DNA of 64,000 nt from Molanna angustata (Eukaryota; Arthropoda; Insecta; Trichoptera; Molannidae): NCBI GenBank assembly GCA_963576475.1, contig OY754990.1:17528153-17592152 (forward strand). Reading direction: 5' to 3'. The notes below the pieces were generated by a model. It did not search any database and was not told the origin of the DNA. It worked only from the letters and a program-made list of their open reading frames with translations. This document shows, one piece after another, positions 11,175 to 21,735 of this stretch. Position numbers and translations under genes: made by a program. Position 1 is the stretch's first letter, and each line of letters opens with the position of its first letter.

Positions 11175-11705
11175 GTTAGTTTGGATATAAATAAATAAAA
11201 GTATACCTTAATTTTTTAATTATGTTCTGTATATATTCTTGTAGGAAAATAATAAGCATACCCCAATTTTTGACATTCATCTTAAATTTCTAAAAAGCTA
11301 TAAGGTATAGAGCATTATATTTTTTATAAATTAAAGAAGATCAAAATATCTGGAAAAATACGATGTAACGTTGTATTTATGCATCAGGTTAAGTTAATAA
11401 ACCAAAAAAACTTTTATTTCGTATTGGCGATCAATGGAAAATAAATGTTTTTTAGGTTTATTTTCTAAACCTGAAGCATTAATGCAACGTCATATCGTAT
11501 TTTTCTAGATATTTTTGTCTTCTTTAATTAAAAAAAAAATATGTCGAACTACGCCTTATATTTTATTAAAAATATAAGATAAACGTCGAAAATCGGGGTA
11601 TACCATTATTTTTCTACAAGAATTTATACAGAACATTATCAAAAAGTAAAGATATATTTTTCTTTATTAATACACAAACTATCTAAATTAATTTTTTAAT
11701 TTAGA
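11175..11705. mobile_element. Palindromic (foldback) MITE
   Basis: Two arms of about 190 bp (about 11221-11402 and 11455-11642) are imperfect inverted repeats. Examples are TCTGTATATATTCTTGTAGG against CTACAAGAATTTATACAGA, and AATATCTGGAAAAATACGAT against ATCGTATTTTTCTAGATATT. The loop is ~50 bp. Weaker pairing extends outward to about 11175 and 11705. No coding capacity. Confidence 0.65.
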
Positions 11706-12114
11706 TAGTTTCATAAGAAATAATGATGGTATATCAAATTTGTTTCGGTGTTGTCCTGTCTATGTTTTTTCATTTTGTATTGTTTATTGTGTTGTTAAAA
11801 AAAAATGTGTGAGTGATGTCCCAAATAATTGTACCACTACTGTACTGTACTCAAAACTCAATACAACAATAATAGTGATTGTGTATAAAGTGACATTTTG
11901 TAGTGTTTCTTGTCATTGGTATGAAGCGTGTTTTGTATGGGTTGTTGATATGAATTATTATGACAATTGTTTAAATTTAAAACAATATGTAGATACATAT
12001 AGGTTGTTGTCTGATGTTGATGATATTTATAGTCAGTTCATATCATTGGTGATGGTGTATGTGTATTGTGAAATATTATATGTTAAAGATTACAATGATC
12101 TATCATTTTATGCG

Positions 12115-12914
12115 ACTAACGGGCTATTTCACCACCTCTGGATAAAGTTCTAGATAACTATCCATAAGATAAATTTATCTTAAGGATAAATGAAGCGAGC
12201 GTTTCACCACTTACAAATTTCTTACAGATTGTTATCCGACGGATAAAGGGTGGCAACGTTGTAATTTCATCTATTTCAATGGTCTTGTCTATGGGTTGAT
12301 AAAGCTGTCACATTGTAAATCGTAAAAAGTTGCAGTAAACAACGGACAACGGTAAATAAACACGCGGTCAAAACGAACACGTGGACACAAAACAAGATAT
12401 TTCAAATATTTTGAGAATGTATAAAAGAGAAAGAACTACGAATTTCTGAGAGGATGACATCAACGCGTTGGTGGATTTAGTTTGTCAACATGAAAATGTT
12501 ATAGAAAATAAGATATAAGAAAAAATAATTTCTTTTATGAGTCCTAAAATGTTCTGTGCAGACGTTTTCGTCAATCTAAACCTCGCCTTGAATTCAATAT
12601 TGTCGAACTCCGAAAAATAATCTTTTAGCATTTGGAATAAATCTCTGACGCCGATTTTGTCTCGTATTATGTAAAAATACGATATCATCGTCGATTTGGT
12701 CATAAATTTCGATCATTTAAAAAATAACTTATACTCAGTTTAACTTATCTATCACTTATCGCGAACCTATTCTGCTAGACAACATATCTAGAACTTTATC
12801 CATGGGATAGAGCTATCAGAGAGTCGTGAAACGCATTTTTCGGTTTATCCGTTAGATTTGTGTTAGATTGGCTATCGGGCACTTTATCCAGAGGTGGTGA
12901 AATAGCCAGTTAGT
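12115..12914 (-). mobile_element. Harbinger-like non-autonomous element
   Basis: Inverted ends ACTAACGGGCTATTTCACCA (left) and TGGTGAAATAGCCAGTTAGT (right) continue inward as CCTCTGGATAAAGT. The element interrupts the 5' part of the LINE. A minus-strand frame (12485-12703) contains FRLTKTSAQNILGLI preceded by an acidic EFD-type stretch. This resembles the N-terminal part of HARBI1-like transposases. The catalytic part is missing. Target duplication is unclear. Confidence 0.55.
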
Positions 12915-13017
12915 GTTTTATAATGAACCAATGTTTTAAATGCAGACAAGTGAGAAATGATGTAAGTACTTATTTTTATTTCTGTGAACTTAAATATTTT
13001 ATTTACATATCGCAATA

Positions 13018-13803
13018 ATGCTGGATATGAGAGTTGTTTCTCAACTCGATGAACAAATATCTATAAATGAATATGTCTGCGAAAGCACTGTACAATGTAA
13101 CAACATCCTGTCAAAGTCCAAACAGAACCTCAATGTAATACACTTAAATGTGCGTAGTTTGAAAAAAAAATTTGATGAATTACTTATAATATTGAGTGGT
13201 TTGATCAAGCGTCCAGATTGTATTGTTCTGAGTGAGGCATTTATTAATGAATGTTCACCTCAATATCATATACCAGGTTACACATATTTATCGACAAAAA
13301 CATATATAAATAGAAATAGTGGTATTGCCATATATGTTAGTGATAAGCTCGATATAATAAATTCAACAGAACATGACATGGATAGGGCCAACAGTATGGA
13401 AGTGTGCTTTCAATATAACGGAGTTAGCATACACATTGTTGCCGTATATCGAACGCATCAATCAAACGTAAACATGTTTCTTGATCAACTTCATAATATA
13501 CTCATTAGGATTAGGGGTAAATTCTGCATAGTTTTGGGGGACTTTAATATAAATTTAAATACTTCTATTGACGATCCAATAGTAAATAAATATGTAAATA
13601 TTATGACTGAACTGAATTTCAAATCTTGTATAAGTAGTGACACTCGGGAATGTACCGGACAGGTCCCTTCTTGTATTGATCATATCTGGACCAATATAAA
13701 TATCAAAAAATTAGAAAAAGTATCCAGTGTTGTGTGGAAAATGGGTTTGACAGATCATCATGCCTGTATATTTCTATATGATGATCTTTTAACCCTTTTG
13801 TAG
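13018..13803 (+). CDS. LINE endonuclease domain, cut by piggyBac
   Basis: This is an EEP (exonuclease-endonuclease-phosphatase) domain that nicks target DNA for target-primed reverse transcription. Visible motifs are LNVRSLKKKFDEL (substrate/Asn motif), SEAFI (catalytic-Glu position), GDFNINL, DHIWTN and TDHHA near the end. Sequence from the TTAA at 13789 onwards belongs to piggyBac, so the last residues and the stop at 13801 are foreign. The original protein continued into the frame at 16386. The natural start could lie further upstream, because the TTG/ATG region is only a first in-frame start. Confidence 0.8.
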   Translation: MLDMRVVSQLDEQISINEYVCESTVQCNNILSKSKQNLNVIHLNVRSLKKKFDELLIILSGLIKRPDCIVLSEAFINECSPQYHIPGYTYLSTKTYINRNSGIAIYVSDKLDIINSTEHDMDRANSMEVCFQYNGVSIHIVAVYRTHQSNVNMFLDQLHNILIRIRGKFCIVLGDFNINLNTSIDDPIVNKYVNIMTELNFKSCISSDTRECTGQVPSCIDHIWTNINIKKLEKVSSVVWKMGLTDHHACIFLYDDLLTLL

Positions 13804-16381
13804 GCCCTGGGAAGATGGTTTCCCATTACATAGAAAGTATGAAAAAAGTCATCGGGAATCAGAATTTTCATATTAAATTTAAAACACCATCTCTTGAAAC
13901 ATTAGAAAAACACTTTTTATAAAAATCTGTTTTATCGACCATTCCTACATCTTGTTATTAGGCGGGAAAAATGACATTTCACATATTTCATCTCTTACTG
14001 CTATACTGTTGCTGTGAATTTTGAATATTTTATATTATTTCTAGTTTTTGACTCTTTCTAAGTTATAAGAGCCACTTATTTTACTAAAGTAAGTATTATT
14101 TTTGATTTATAAAATATTTTTTTTACAAATCTCTTATTAGTTTACTATTGTTGACGATTTTACTAGGTGGGAAGCATAGTTCCCACGGAACTAAATCTCA
14201 ACCATTTTTTTTCATACATTTTTTTTTTCATAAATATAATATACTTCTTTTTTCTTCTTTATAATCATTTTTTTATATCTTTTAGATGTCTAAACAATGG
14301 AACATGGATATAGAAGGTCATGTAGAAGAAATGATGGATTTTTTAAATTCACTTCCCGAGGATGATACTGATTCAGAGGCAGAATGTGACATAGATGCCT
14401 ATTCAGAATTGGTGGAATTAGATAATACTCAGTTTAGTGACAATGATAACTCATTGCGAGATGTAATATTGGATGAGAATGTTTTACCAGAATCTCCTTT
14501 CATTCAAGAGAATGTTTTACCAGAGAGTAATGATACAAGCTATCTACTTGATGTCGAATGGGGTGAAAATATAAGTGACTTCCAAATTCCTGTGGAAAAC
14601 ATTAAGGATGCTGCATCTGTTTCATCTTCAGAGCTATTACCTTCCTCAATCCAAAAAGAAAAAAAATATTTCGATGCTACTTTCAATAATATCATTGACA
14701 TAATAGTAATCGAAACAAATAGATATGCTCAGCAAAAAAAGACAACAAACTGGACTGATACAACAAAAGAAGAAATCCGCGCCCTGATTGGTATATTTAT
14801 AATTATGGGTATTCACCAGCTACCCCAACTTAAAAATTATTGGAGTTCAGATCCTATTCTTGGTGTGCCAGCTATTGCTAATATCATAACATCAAAAAGG
14901 TACAAAAAATTAATTGAAAATATACACATGAATGACAATATAAAAAATAAATCAAGAGACGATTGTAACCATGACAAGCTGCATAAAGTCCGACCAGTCG
15001 TAAATGAGCTAAATAATAACATAAAAAAATTAATAAATATATCCTCATATTTATCTGTCGATGAATCAATGATAAAATTTAAGGGCAGGTCGACGATAAA
15101 GCAATATATGCCTATGAAACCCATAAAACGGGGATATAAAGTTTGGTGCCTCGCAGATTCCACTACAGGATACATCACAAAATTTGAAATATATACTGGA
15201 AAAACAACAAATCAAAATAAACAAGAATTCGGACTGGGTGAACGTGTAGTGATCCAACTAACAAATGATATTCATAACCAAATGTGCATCGTAGCATTTG
15301 ATAATTTTTTCACGAGTACGAAATTACTGATTCATCTCTACAGAAAGGGGATTTTTTCATTAGGCACGGTTAGGACTAATAAAAAAGATTTACCAGATAT
15401 AATGAAAAGTAATAAAAAATTAGACAAGGGAGAATTCCAATTCAAAACTAAAGGACCTGTACTCGCTGTTCGATGGATGGACAATAAGATGGTAAATTTT
15501 TTGTCCACTGTGACTAACCACCTCGATACAACAGCAGTATTGAGACGAAATAGGCAAGGTGAACAAGAAAAAGTGTCTTGCCCAAAACTCGTATCAGAAT
15601 ACAATCGTATCATGGGTGGAGTTGACAGATTCGACCAACTGAGAGAGCGTTATGAAATTGGTAGGAGATCTGTGAAATGGTGGCATAGAATTATGTATTT
15701 TCTTATTGATTTGGCCATCGTAAATGCATATTTACTATCAAAAATGGAATCAAGGAATAACAGAGACCAATTATCTTTTAGGATAAGTTTGGCAAGACAA
15801 CTGATAGGAGATTACTGCTCTAGAAAACGAAGAGGAAGACATACAATGTTTTTAGCAAAAAAACGCACAATCCCGGAAGAAGTAAGATTGGCTAGTGTGG
15901 GTCAACATCTTCCATATCTAGGAGGAACCTACAGAAGATGTAGATGTTGCAGTACAAAAGCAATAGAAAAAAGAACAAAGTATATGTGCACTGCTTGTGA
16001 CATTCCACTTTGCGTGGATCCATGCTTTAAAATTTTTCACGGAAAATAATTTTATAATTCGGTATCTATGTATTGATTTCGATTTTTACAACTTCCTAGA
16101 GTTCAACGTATTTTTTATTTATTTTTAATATAACATTATTATTGTAAATCTTTTCTTTTTCCAATAATAAATTGACATACAATAATTTTGTATTTTTCTC
16201 CATACATTTTTTTGTGTCAGCAAAAGTTCCGTGGGAAACATATTTCCCACCTTGTGTATCTTTTATACTGATGATCTAGGTTTTATTTTTTTTTTAAATA
16301 TTTTATTGAATAAGTTAAACTAAGCATATTATGCACAATAATTTTAGATACCAATATTTAAAAAAATTGCCCACGAAAGGG
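13793..16381 (+). mobile_element. Apparently complete piggyBac-type DNA transposon
   Basis: The 2589-bp element is flanked by direct TTAA copies (13789-13792 and 16382-16385), the hallmark of piggyBac. Its terminal inverted repeats are CCCTTTTGTAGGC (left) and, read from the right end, CCCTTTCGTGGGC. It holds a full-length transposase frame. Inner inverted sequences near each end include TGGTTTCCCA (about 13815) and TGGGAA (about 14169 and 16230). It lies inside the LINE coding region in the same orientation. Confidence 0.95.
14286..16049 (+). CDS. piggyBac-type transposase, intact
   Basis: The enzyme excises and inserts the element at TTAA. The frame of 587 codons opens with an ATG and shows no interruption, close to the usual length of piggyBac transposases. 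An acidic N-terminal stretch (about residues 15-115) precedes the catalytic core (RALIGIFIIMGIHQLP, NYW). The acidic triad is recognisable: YLSVDESM (~250), VAFDNFF (~330) and GGVDRFDQ (~440), with residue numbers approximate. The C-terminal Cys-rich domain (about 540-585: RCRCC, MCTACDIPLC, PC) is the zinc-binding end that recognises the termini. The intact frame plus TTAA ends suggests a recent insertion that may be functional. It could instead be non-functional through changes not visible here. Confidence 0.95.
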   Translation: MSKQWNMDIEGHVEEMMDFLNSLPEDDTDSEAECDIDAYSELVELDNTQFSDNDNSLRDVILDENVLPESPFIQENVLPESNDTSYLLDVEWGENISDFQIPVENIKDAASVSSSELLPSSIQKEKKYFDATFNNIIDIIVIETNRYAQQKKTTNWTDTTKEEIRALIGIFIIMGIHQLPQLKNYWSSDPILGVPAIANIITSKRYKKLIENIHMNDNIKNKSRDDCNHDKLHKVRPVVNELNNNIKKLINISSYLSVDESMIKFKGRSTIKQYMPMKPIKRGYKVWCLADSTTGYITKFEIYTGKTTNQNKQEFGLGERVVIQLTNDIHNQMCIVAFDNFFTSTKLLIHLYRKGIFSLGTVRTNKKDLPDIMKSNKKLDKGEFQFKTKGPVLAVRWMDNKMVNFLSTVTNHLDTTAVLRRNRQGEQEKVSCPKLVSEYNRIMGGVDRFDQLRERYEIGRRSVKWWHRIMYFLIDLAIVNAYLLSKMESRNNRDQLSFRISLARQLIGDYCSRKRRGRHTMFLAKKRTIPEEVRLASVGQHLPYLGGTYRRCRCCSTKAIEKRTKYMCTACDIPLCVDPCFKIFHGK

Positions 16382-16385
16382 TTAA

Positions 16386-18434
16386 AAGAGACATATAATA
16401 ATATAAACCATTTAAAATCTAAAGTAAATACTGAAAAGTTTATTAGTATTATCAGACAACAAACTTGGCTGGACATTATCCACGAATCTGACGTAAATAA
16501 GTGCTCGGAAAATTTTGAGAGAATTGTAACAAGTGCTTTACGCGATGCAACAGTTTTAACTACTGTTAAAATAAAATCAAAACTCCGACCTCTAAAACAG
16601 TGGATAACACCTGCAATTGTAAATTCAATTAGGTATAAAGAATGGTTATTAAAGAATGCCCGTAAAAATCAATTAGATAACACACTACAATCCCAATATA
16701 CTAGATATAGAAATAAATTAAGTAAAATAGTAAAAAGATGTAAATATGACTATTATAAACATAAAATGGAGACATCGTACAATAACCAGAAAGAGATTTG
16801 GAAAATTGTGAATAAAAATCTGAATAATGCCAATAATAAATCTGAAATTAAATTTATTTCTGATGAAAACTCTACACTGATCGATGCGAGAAATGATCCA
16901 AAAACTCTACACTGATCGATGCGAGAAATGATCCAAAAACTCTACACTGATCGATGCGAGAAATGATCCAAAAAAATGCGCTAATATTTTTAATAATTTC
17001 TTTGCGCAGGTAGGTGAAAAATTAGCTAAAAACATAAATAAATTGAGTCACTCTAGACAGATAAATAACGCGGATTGCTGTGTCAAATGGTCTTCATTTA
17101 CACAAGTGAGTCTCGAAGATATAAGTAAGATCATAGATAAACTAAAGAATGGCTCATCTCCGGGATTTGACGGAGTTACGGTAGAATTATTAAAAAAGGC
17201 TAAAACATTTATTGTCAAACCATTGTTACATATTGTAAATAACAGTTTGAAAGCTGGTATATTCCCTTCTATTTATAAAAAATCAATAATTATACCCATA
17301 TATAAGGCGGGAGATAAACAAAATGTTACTAACTATCGTGCAATCTCATTAATTTCAAATGTTAGCAAAATTATAGAAAAAATAGTAAAAACTCAGTTAG
17401 TGGAATATTTGGATCGAAACAGAATAATAGACAAAAATCAATTTGGATTTGTTCGGTCATCTAATACACAGGATGCAATTTCTAGATTAACATCGTTGCT
17501 GTATTCATCCCTGGATGAAGGCAAAAAATGCGCGGGAGTCTTTATCGATCTTAGAAAGGCATTTGACAGCATAGAACATAAGCTTCTTCTGGAAAAAATG
17601 CAAAAAATTGGGATTGGAGGCGATGTAATATGTTTTTTTCGTAGTTACCTACATGAGCGACCACAGACTGTTAGAATTAATGGCAATAACTTAAGTGACG
17701 AGACATTTTCCATGTTTTCAATACCGCAAGGAACTGTGTTAGGCCCTTCTTTGTTTATAATATTCGTAAATGAAATATTCGCACAATCACTCCACGGACA
17801 AATCATATCGTATGCAGATGATACGGCCTTAGTAGTAAATGCGAGAACATGGAAAGAATTGGAACTAAAGGTCAACCAAGATGTTGATTTGTTAAAACAA
17901 TGGTTTGATGAAAACTTATTATCGATGAATGCAGATAAAACGTATATTGTCCCATTCTCTATACATAGTAATGATTATCCGAGTGACATTAGTGTACTAA
18001 TCCACGCTCGTGATGCTGCCTGTTGCTTGGATTCTTGTAGTGATAGCTGTTCTAAACTCAAGATTGCTAACAATGTCAAATATTTGGGAATAATAATAGA
18101 TAAAAACCTTAAATGGAAAGAGCAAATAGAAACAGTGGTAAAAAGGATAAGAAAATTAACATACATATTTCTTGAAATCAGAAATTACATGTCATTAAAG
18201 CATTTATATTCTGTGTATTATGGTCTTGTACAGTCCTTGTTACAGTATTCTGTCACAAGTTGGGGAGCAGCCTATGATACCAGCCTGGGGTGTGTGGATG
18301 TTGTGCAGAAGTTGATTATTAAAATAATTCTCGGAAAACGCAGAAACTATCCCTCTGAACAATTATTCATAGATTTCAAAGTTTTAAAATTCAAAAATAT
18401 TTTCAAAAAATTTGCTATTTTACAAGTACTATGA
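16386..18434 (+). pseudogene. LINE reverse transcriptase, frameshifted by a 35-bp triplication
   Basis: This is the continuation of the endonuclease frame. A pre-RT segment (16386-16912: ITPAIVNSIRYKEWLLK, YTRYRNKLSKIVKRCKYDYY) is followed by a +1 break caused by the 35-bp triplication at 16870-16974. The RT domain then runs to the TGA at 18432-18434: NGSSPGFDGVTVELL, NYRAISLISNVSKIIEKIV, FIDLRKAFDSIEH, IPQGTVLGP, SYADDTALV (catalytic YADD) and KYLGIIIDKNLKW. The RT frame itself is otherwise open and the catalytic residues are present. The sequence after 18434 still resembles LINE C-terminus in other frames, so the stop may be a second lesion. Confidence 0.85.
16870..16974 (+). repeat. 35-bp unit repeated three times inside the LINE frame
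   Basis: Three identical copies of a 35-bp unit (TCTACACTGATCGATGCGAG and the following 15 bases) start at 16871, 16906 and 16941. Since 70 extra bases are not a multiple of three, the triplication shifts the LINE reading frame. Confidence 0.95.
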
Positions 18435-18970
18435 GAACCTGAGCACCATAGATTTATAATTGAAAATCGGACCCGATATAGATTTTTATTTTTCCAAGAT
18501 AGAAGGAAGACAACTTTTGCGCAGCATCACTACTCATTCCTGAGAGAAAAGTGTTTTAACGACCTTCCTCTAGATATAAGAAAAACAACTGACTCTAGAC
18601 AACTCATAAATAAAATAAAGCAACATTTTAAAACATATATTTAAATCACTTGTATTTTGTTTTCTTTTGTTTGTGATAGTGTATATGTCTGAATATGTTG
18701 GTGTGTGTGTGTATCTATGTGTGTGTTGGTATATGTATTTATATCTTTATGCGTGTAGGTACCTATATATGTATGTATTTATACTTATATGAAATAAAAA
18801 AAAATAAAATAAGGATAATATGACTATGACTAACACAACTCCTCTCTACTCAAGCCTAATAAGCTTTCAGAGAGGAATGGTATTGTAATATATATTATTT
18901 GTAAATGAATTATTGCTTGCTATTGTGAACATATATGTTGTATAAATAAAATAAAAAAAAAAAAAAAAAA
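18435..18970 (+). other. LINE 3' region and poly(A)
   Basis: Remains of the RT C-terminus are seen in shifted frames (LREKCFNDLPLDIRKT). A TG-rich stretch at about 18660-18790 follows, then a poly(A) at about 18952-18970. Confidence 0.6.
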
Positions 18971-19315
18971 TTGAAAAATAGGTACGTTGGCAGCAGTCCC
19001 CCCCTTCAAACTATATTTAAAAAAAATATTGGAGAAAGTAATGAAAACATTATATTTGACTCAATCATTTTGAAACTGTAACTGTAAAACATGGTTGGTG
19101 TTAAGAATTTAGTATTTAGGTCGAACTTTGCATTCGGGCCAAGTTATTTATTTAATTTTATATTATTTCTCTCGGTCTGACCACATCGAACGGTGAATCG
19201 CATATTAAAAAGTTATCTTAAGAAGAAGATTGTACAGTTAGATTGTTTAAGACAAGCGTACTTCTACATTATATAAGTTTAAAAATTGTATCATTTGTTT
19301 AAAAAAAATACTTAC

Positions 19316-19348
19316 AAGAACGAAAACAATGCTCAGCGTCAACTTCAT
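19316..19348 (-). CDS. Copy B: exon 1 (leader start) of the 8-Cys peptide gene
   Basis: On the minus strand ATG 19348-19346 opens an 11-codon exon, MKLTLSIVFVL, ending at CTT|GTAAGT in phase 0. The same arrangement is seen in D, E, F, G and H. A TATATAT box lies about 80 bp upstream. The nearest downstream exon 2 on the same strand is at 10101-10289, so B probably spans 9.2 kb. Upstream sequence is paralogous to that of copy F (46167-46930). Confidence 0.8.
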
Positions 19349-19425
19349 ATTGGAAGATTAGTTTTTATATTTCATTAGAAAATGTATCAAACATAAACTG
19401 GTATATGAAAGCTGGAATATCCTAC

Positions 19426-19432
19426 ATATATA
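19426..19432 (-). promoter_or_regulatory. TATA box of copy B
   Basis: TATATAT on the minus strand, about 80 bp before the ATG. The equivalent position in the paralogue F is 46235-46240. Confidence 0.6.
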
Positions 19433-19731
19433 CCCGAGTTTGGAATGAAAATCTATCAATCTGCATCGTTAAAGTTAATTAATTTATTTAAAATATGCAC
19501 GTTTTTAATTAAAAACTAATATTAATATGTTAATATATTTTTTATCGTTTTAAACAATGATTAGTTTTTTTACTGTGTACTAAACAATTATATATTTGAT
19601 TTAATTATGTCGTGATTATAATAAAACGAGTGGTTTGGGCCAACGCTAAACTACTCACTAACAAGTCCTTCTATAAAGTATTCAAATTTTGTATGGAAAA
19701 TATTCAGCATTTTCATGAAATGAGTTAGTTC

Positions 19732-20148
19732 AAACAGTCCTTCAACAGAACGGAGCTCCTCGCTGCAGTCCGTGGGCCTCTTCAAGGTCAGATTTAGTGG
19801 TCTGGAAGAAGAACTTAACAGACTTCAAATTGTTTTGCCATGGCTAAAGTGTCCTTTTATCTGCTGAATAAAAAAAAATGAAATTCCAGAGTGTCCTTGG
19901 TCAACTCTCTGATGCCCAGTTTTACAGTCACAGGCTTGAAGTAATCTCGCGACAATCCATGTCTGTGAATATTATCTTCACCGACGTTGATTGTTATTTT
20001 TTGCAAAATATTGTGCCGAGACAACGAGTCTAGAGGAGCTTCTAGAACTACTGTTCGTGCCATGTATTCTTTGTCATTCTTACTAGCGTTCTGTGAAGGG
20101 GGCGTTTTCAGTCCCCACATGCGGAGCGGGTGGAGGTGGACGTAGCTA
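19732..20148 (-). other. ~417-bp insertion in the B upstream region, carrying an unidentified coding-like frame
   Basis: In paralogue F the sequence runs uninterrupted (ATGAAATGAATTAGTTAAATATT, near 46500). In B a 417-bp block sits between TTAGTT (19726) and CTAGTT, as if flanked by a short TAGTT duplication. The block has higher GC than its neighbours and no poly(A). On the minus strand 20120-19857 it encodes 87 residues (start MWGLKTPPS, with DSLSRHNILQKITINVGED and GLSRDYFKPV). I do not recognise the protein. It could be a captured host exon, a retrocopy fragment or part of a larger transposon. Confidence 0.5.
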
Positions 20149-20544
20149 GTTAAAACTATTATGTAAATATTTTATTATGAAAACTTGATAATTCTTCAAT
20201 GCCATTTTATGAATGTGATGTGCCTTTTTACCAATTTGAAAATAAAACTTTCAAAATTTAACTTTCCTGAGCTTGAGGTCACATTGAAATATTTGATAGT
20301 TAAAAAAATGAGAACTATTCAGTCTAAAAGGGTACTAGATATAAAAGTGCAATCATTTAATTTGGAATTTTCTTTAATTCGATTAATATTATGGATTGAT
20401 CTATTACAGTTGTGACATTTCCAAGTTTTTTTTATGGAAATGTATCGCTTTTCTGATAAACAATCCCCAAGATAGAATCAAAATAGGAAGGTGTAGGTCT
20501 CTGCCATCGACTTATCATTTTTTTGTGTTGTTTTTAACATAACA

Positions 20545-20860
20545 TTCATTCATTCATTCATTCATACCATCACGGCATATCCCACAATGTGGGGTAACCA
20601 GCGAAAGGTGTGCGGGTGTGCATTGCCTTATAAAAGGGAGCACAACACATATGTGTATACCCACACACCAGTCTCGTCTCACCTAAAAAGGCACTACCTT
20701 CAGAATGGGTGGTGAACCTCATTGCTGAATTATGTCAGATGTTATTGTTGCCTGTTGTATTTTCGATTACCCGGCTTTTACGGGACACTCGAAAACAGTA
20801 ATAGAAAAGAGTGGAAGCACTATTCTAAGCCGGTGCCTCACAGCAAATTTAACATAATAA
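20545..20860 (-). mobile_element. Probable LINE 3' end with (AATG)n tail
   Basis: The minus strand ends in (GAAT)n (20545-20565 as CATT repeats). Before it lies GGTATG and a GC-richer body containing ATATGCCGTGATGG and CACCACCCATTCTG. This layout is typical of non-LTR 3' tails in insects. No coding part is visible. Confidence 0.45.
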
Positions 20861-20867
20861 TGCAACC

Positions 20868-21110
20868 GTGCACACAAAAATACCACAATGCATAGCCTGT
20901 ATACCAATTTCTTTAAATAATTATGTTGATTTAACAAAACTAATAGACTCAGATTTAAAAGAAAACGTATTAAAAAACAATAAACAAAACGGAAAGGAAA
21001 AAAAAGCTTACTACATAAAAAAACGTCGGCTACTAATGTATGTATGTAAGTACATCAATTATATTATAGTTTGTTGATATCATTTTATAGTGATTTTCGT
21101 AATGGATGTA
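20868..21110. repeat. Intergenic paralogue shared with 46980-47260 and 27120-27290
   Basis: Contains ACCGTGCACACA..AAT.CCACAATG, CATAGCCTGTATACCAAT and TAGACTCAGATTTA.AA, all also present upstream of F/E. This documents that the B-D intergenic region and the F-E intergenic region derive from the same ancestral spacer. Confidence 0.65.
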
Positions 21111-21310
21111 TTTACTGATTTAAGAATTATTATTTCATTTATTATTTCATTTATAATTTTCTTTAATTCCATTAATATAAAGGATTGATCTGGGGGATAA
21201 GTCTGGTCAACCGGCGTAATCAAATCATCCATTTTTACCCATATCATGGATATAATTATCTTATGAAATTCTATAAAATATAAAATATGTATTACAGAAC
21301 TCCATAAGAT

Positions 21311-21475
21311 AATTATTTATTTATTTATTTATTTAACATACTATGTCAAATATTAATTTAACACGCACCCAAAAACAAGTTGCCACATTCTGGAGACTTA
21401 CGATATTAATCGTCTCACAGATCCAGACTGAAAACACAATTAAAACTGTGTCTCCACCGGGAATTGAACCCTGGA
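21311..21475 (-). mobile_element. SINE family 2, truncated copy
   Basis: A (TTTA)n end, then GACACGCACCCAA.AACAAGTTGCCACATTC-type body and CTGTGTCTCCACCGGGAAT. It stops inside the tRNA-like head, which is complete in the copies at 51075 and 55775. Confidence 0.7.
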
Positions 21476-21479
21476 CAAT

Positions 21480-21735
21480 TTCTTAGTATCGCATTTCTGC
21501 CAAACAATCCCCGAGATCGAACCCAAAGAGGAAGATGTAGGTCTCGTCTTTGGAAGGATGTGGCATTTTTTTTTTTTGAAAACGATTAGGAAAAGATATT
21601 CGCCTGGATTGTAAAAATTATCCATACCTCGTCAATTAATTGCATAGCAACCAATCACTAATCACTGTGTTATATGATTAAAGCAAGTTTGGTACCAGCA
21701 TTTATATTGAAAGTTAATTAAATTTTATAGAACTA
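21480..21735. repeat. Promoter-flank paralogue without an exon 1
   Basis: Resembles the D upstream region (28440-28700) and the E upstream region (49240-49430): GAAGATGTAGGTCTCGTCTTTGGA, GCATAGCAACCAATCACTAATCA, GGTACCAGCAT. It then jumps at about 21735 to exon-2-flank sequence. It looks like a collapsed gene copy that lost its exons. Confidence 0.55.

Larger units (their letters stand above)
11706..18970 (+). mobile_element. LINE of the CR1/Jockey-like group (possibly Daphne/Kiri type) with two nested insertions
   Basis: The element runs from an uncertain 5' end near 11706 to a poly(A) ending at about 18970. It encodes an EEP endonuclease (13018-13792) and, after the piggyBac insertion, a reverse transcriptase (16386-18434). 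A Harbinger-like element (12115-12914) and a piggyBac element (13793-16381) interrupt it. Removing the piggyBac and one TTAA joins the two halves in frame (DDLL then KETYNN), so the coding region was open when piggyBac landed. A 411-nt open frame at 11740-12153 may be its 5' region. The whole block lies in the intron of copy B. Confidence 0.8.
11086..19006. repeat. Possible outer DNA element with GGG..CTGCTGCCAAC inverted ends
   Basis: AAGGGTGGGGCTGCTGCCAA at 11086 is mirrored by TTGGCAGCAGTCCCCCCCTT ending at 19006, with further agreement inward (CTTACCTATT and AATAGGTACG). The two ends bracket the foldback and the whole LINE, as if a small inverted-repeat element had been the landing site. 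Only the ends support this. Confidence 0.4.
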
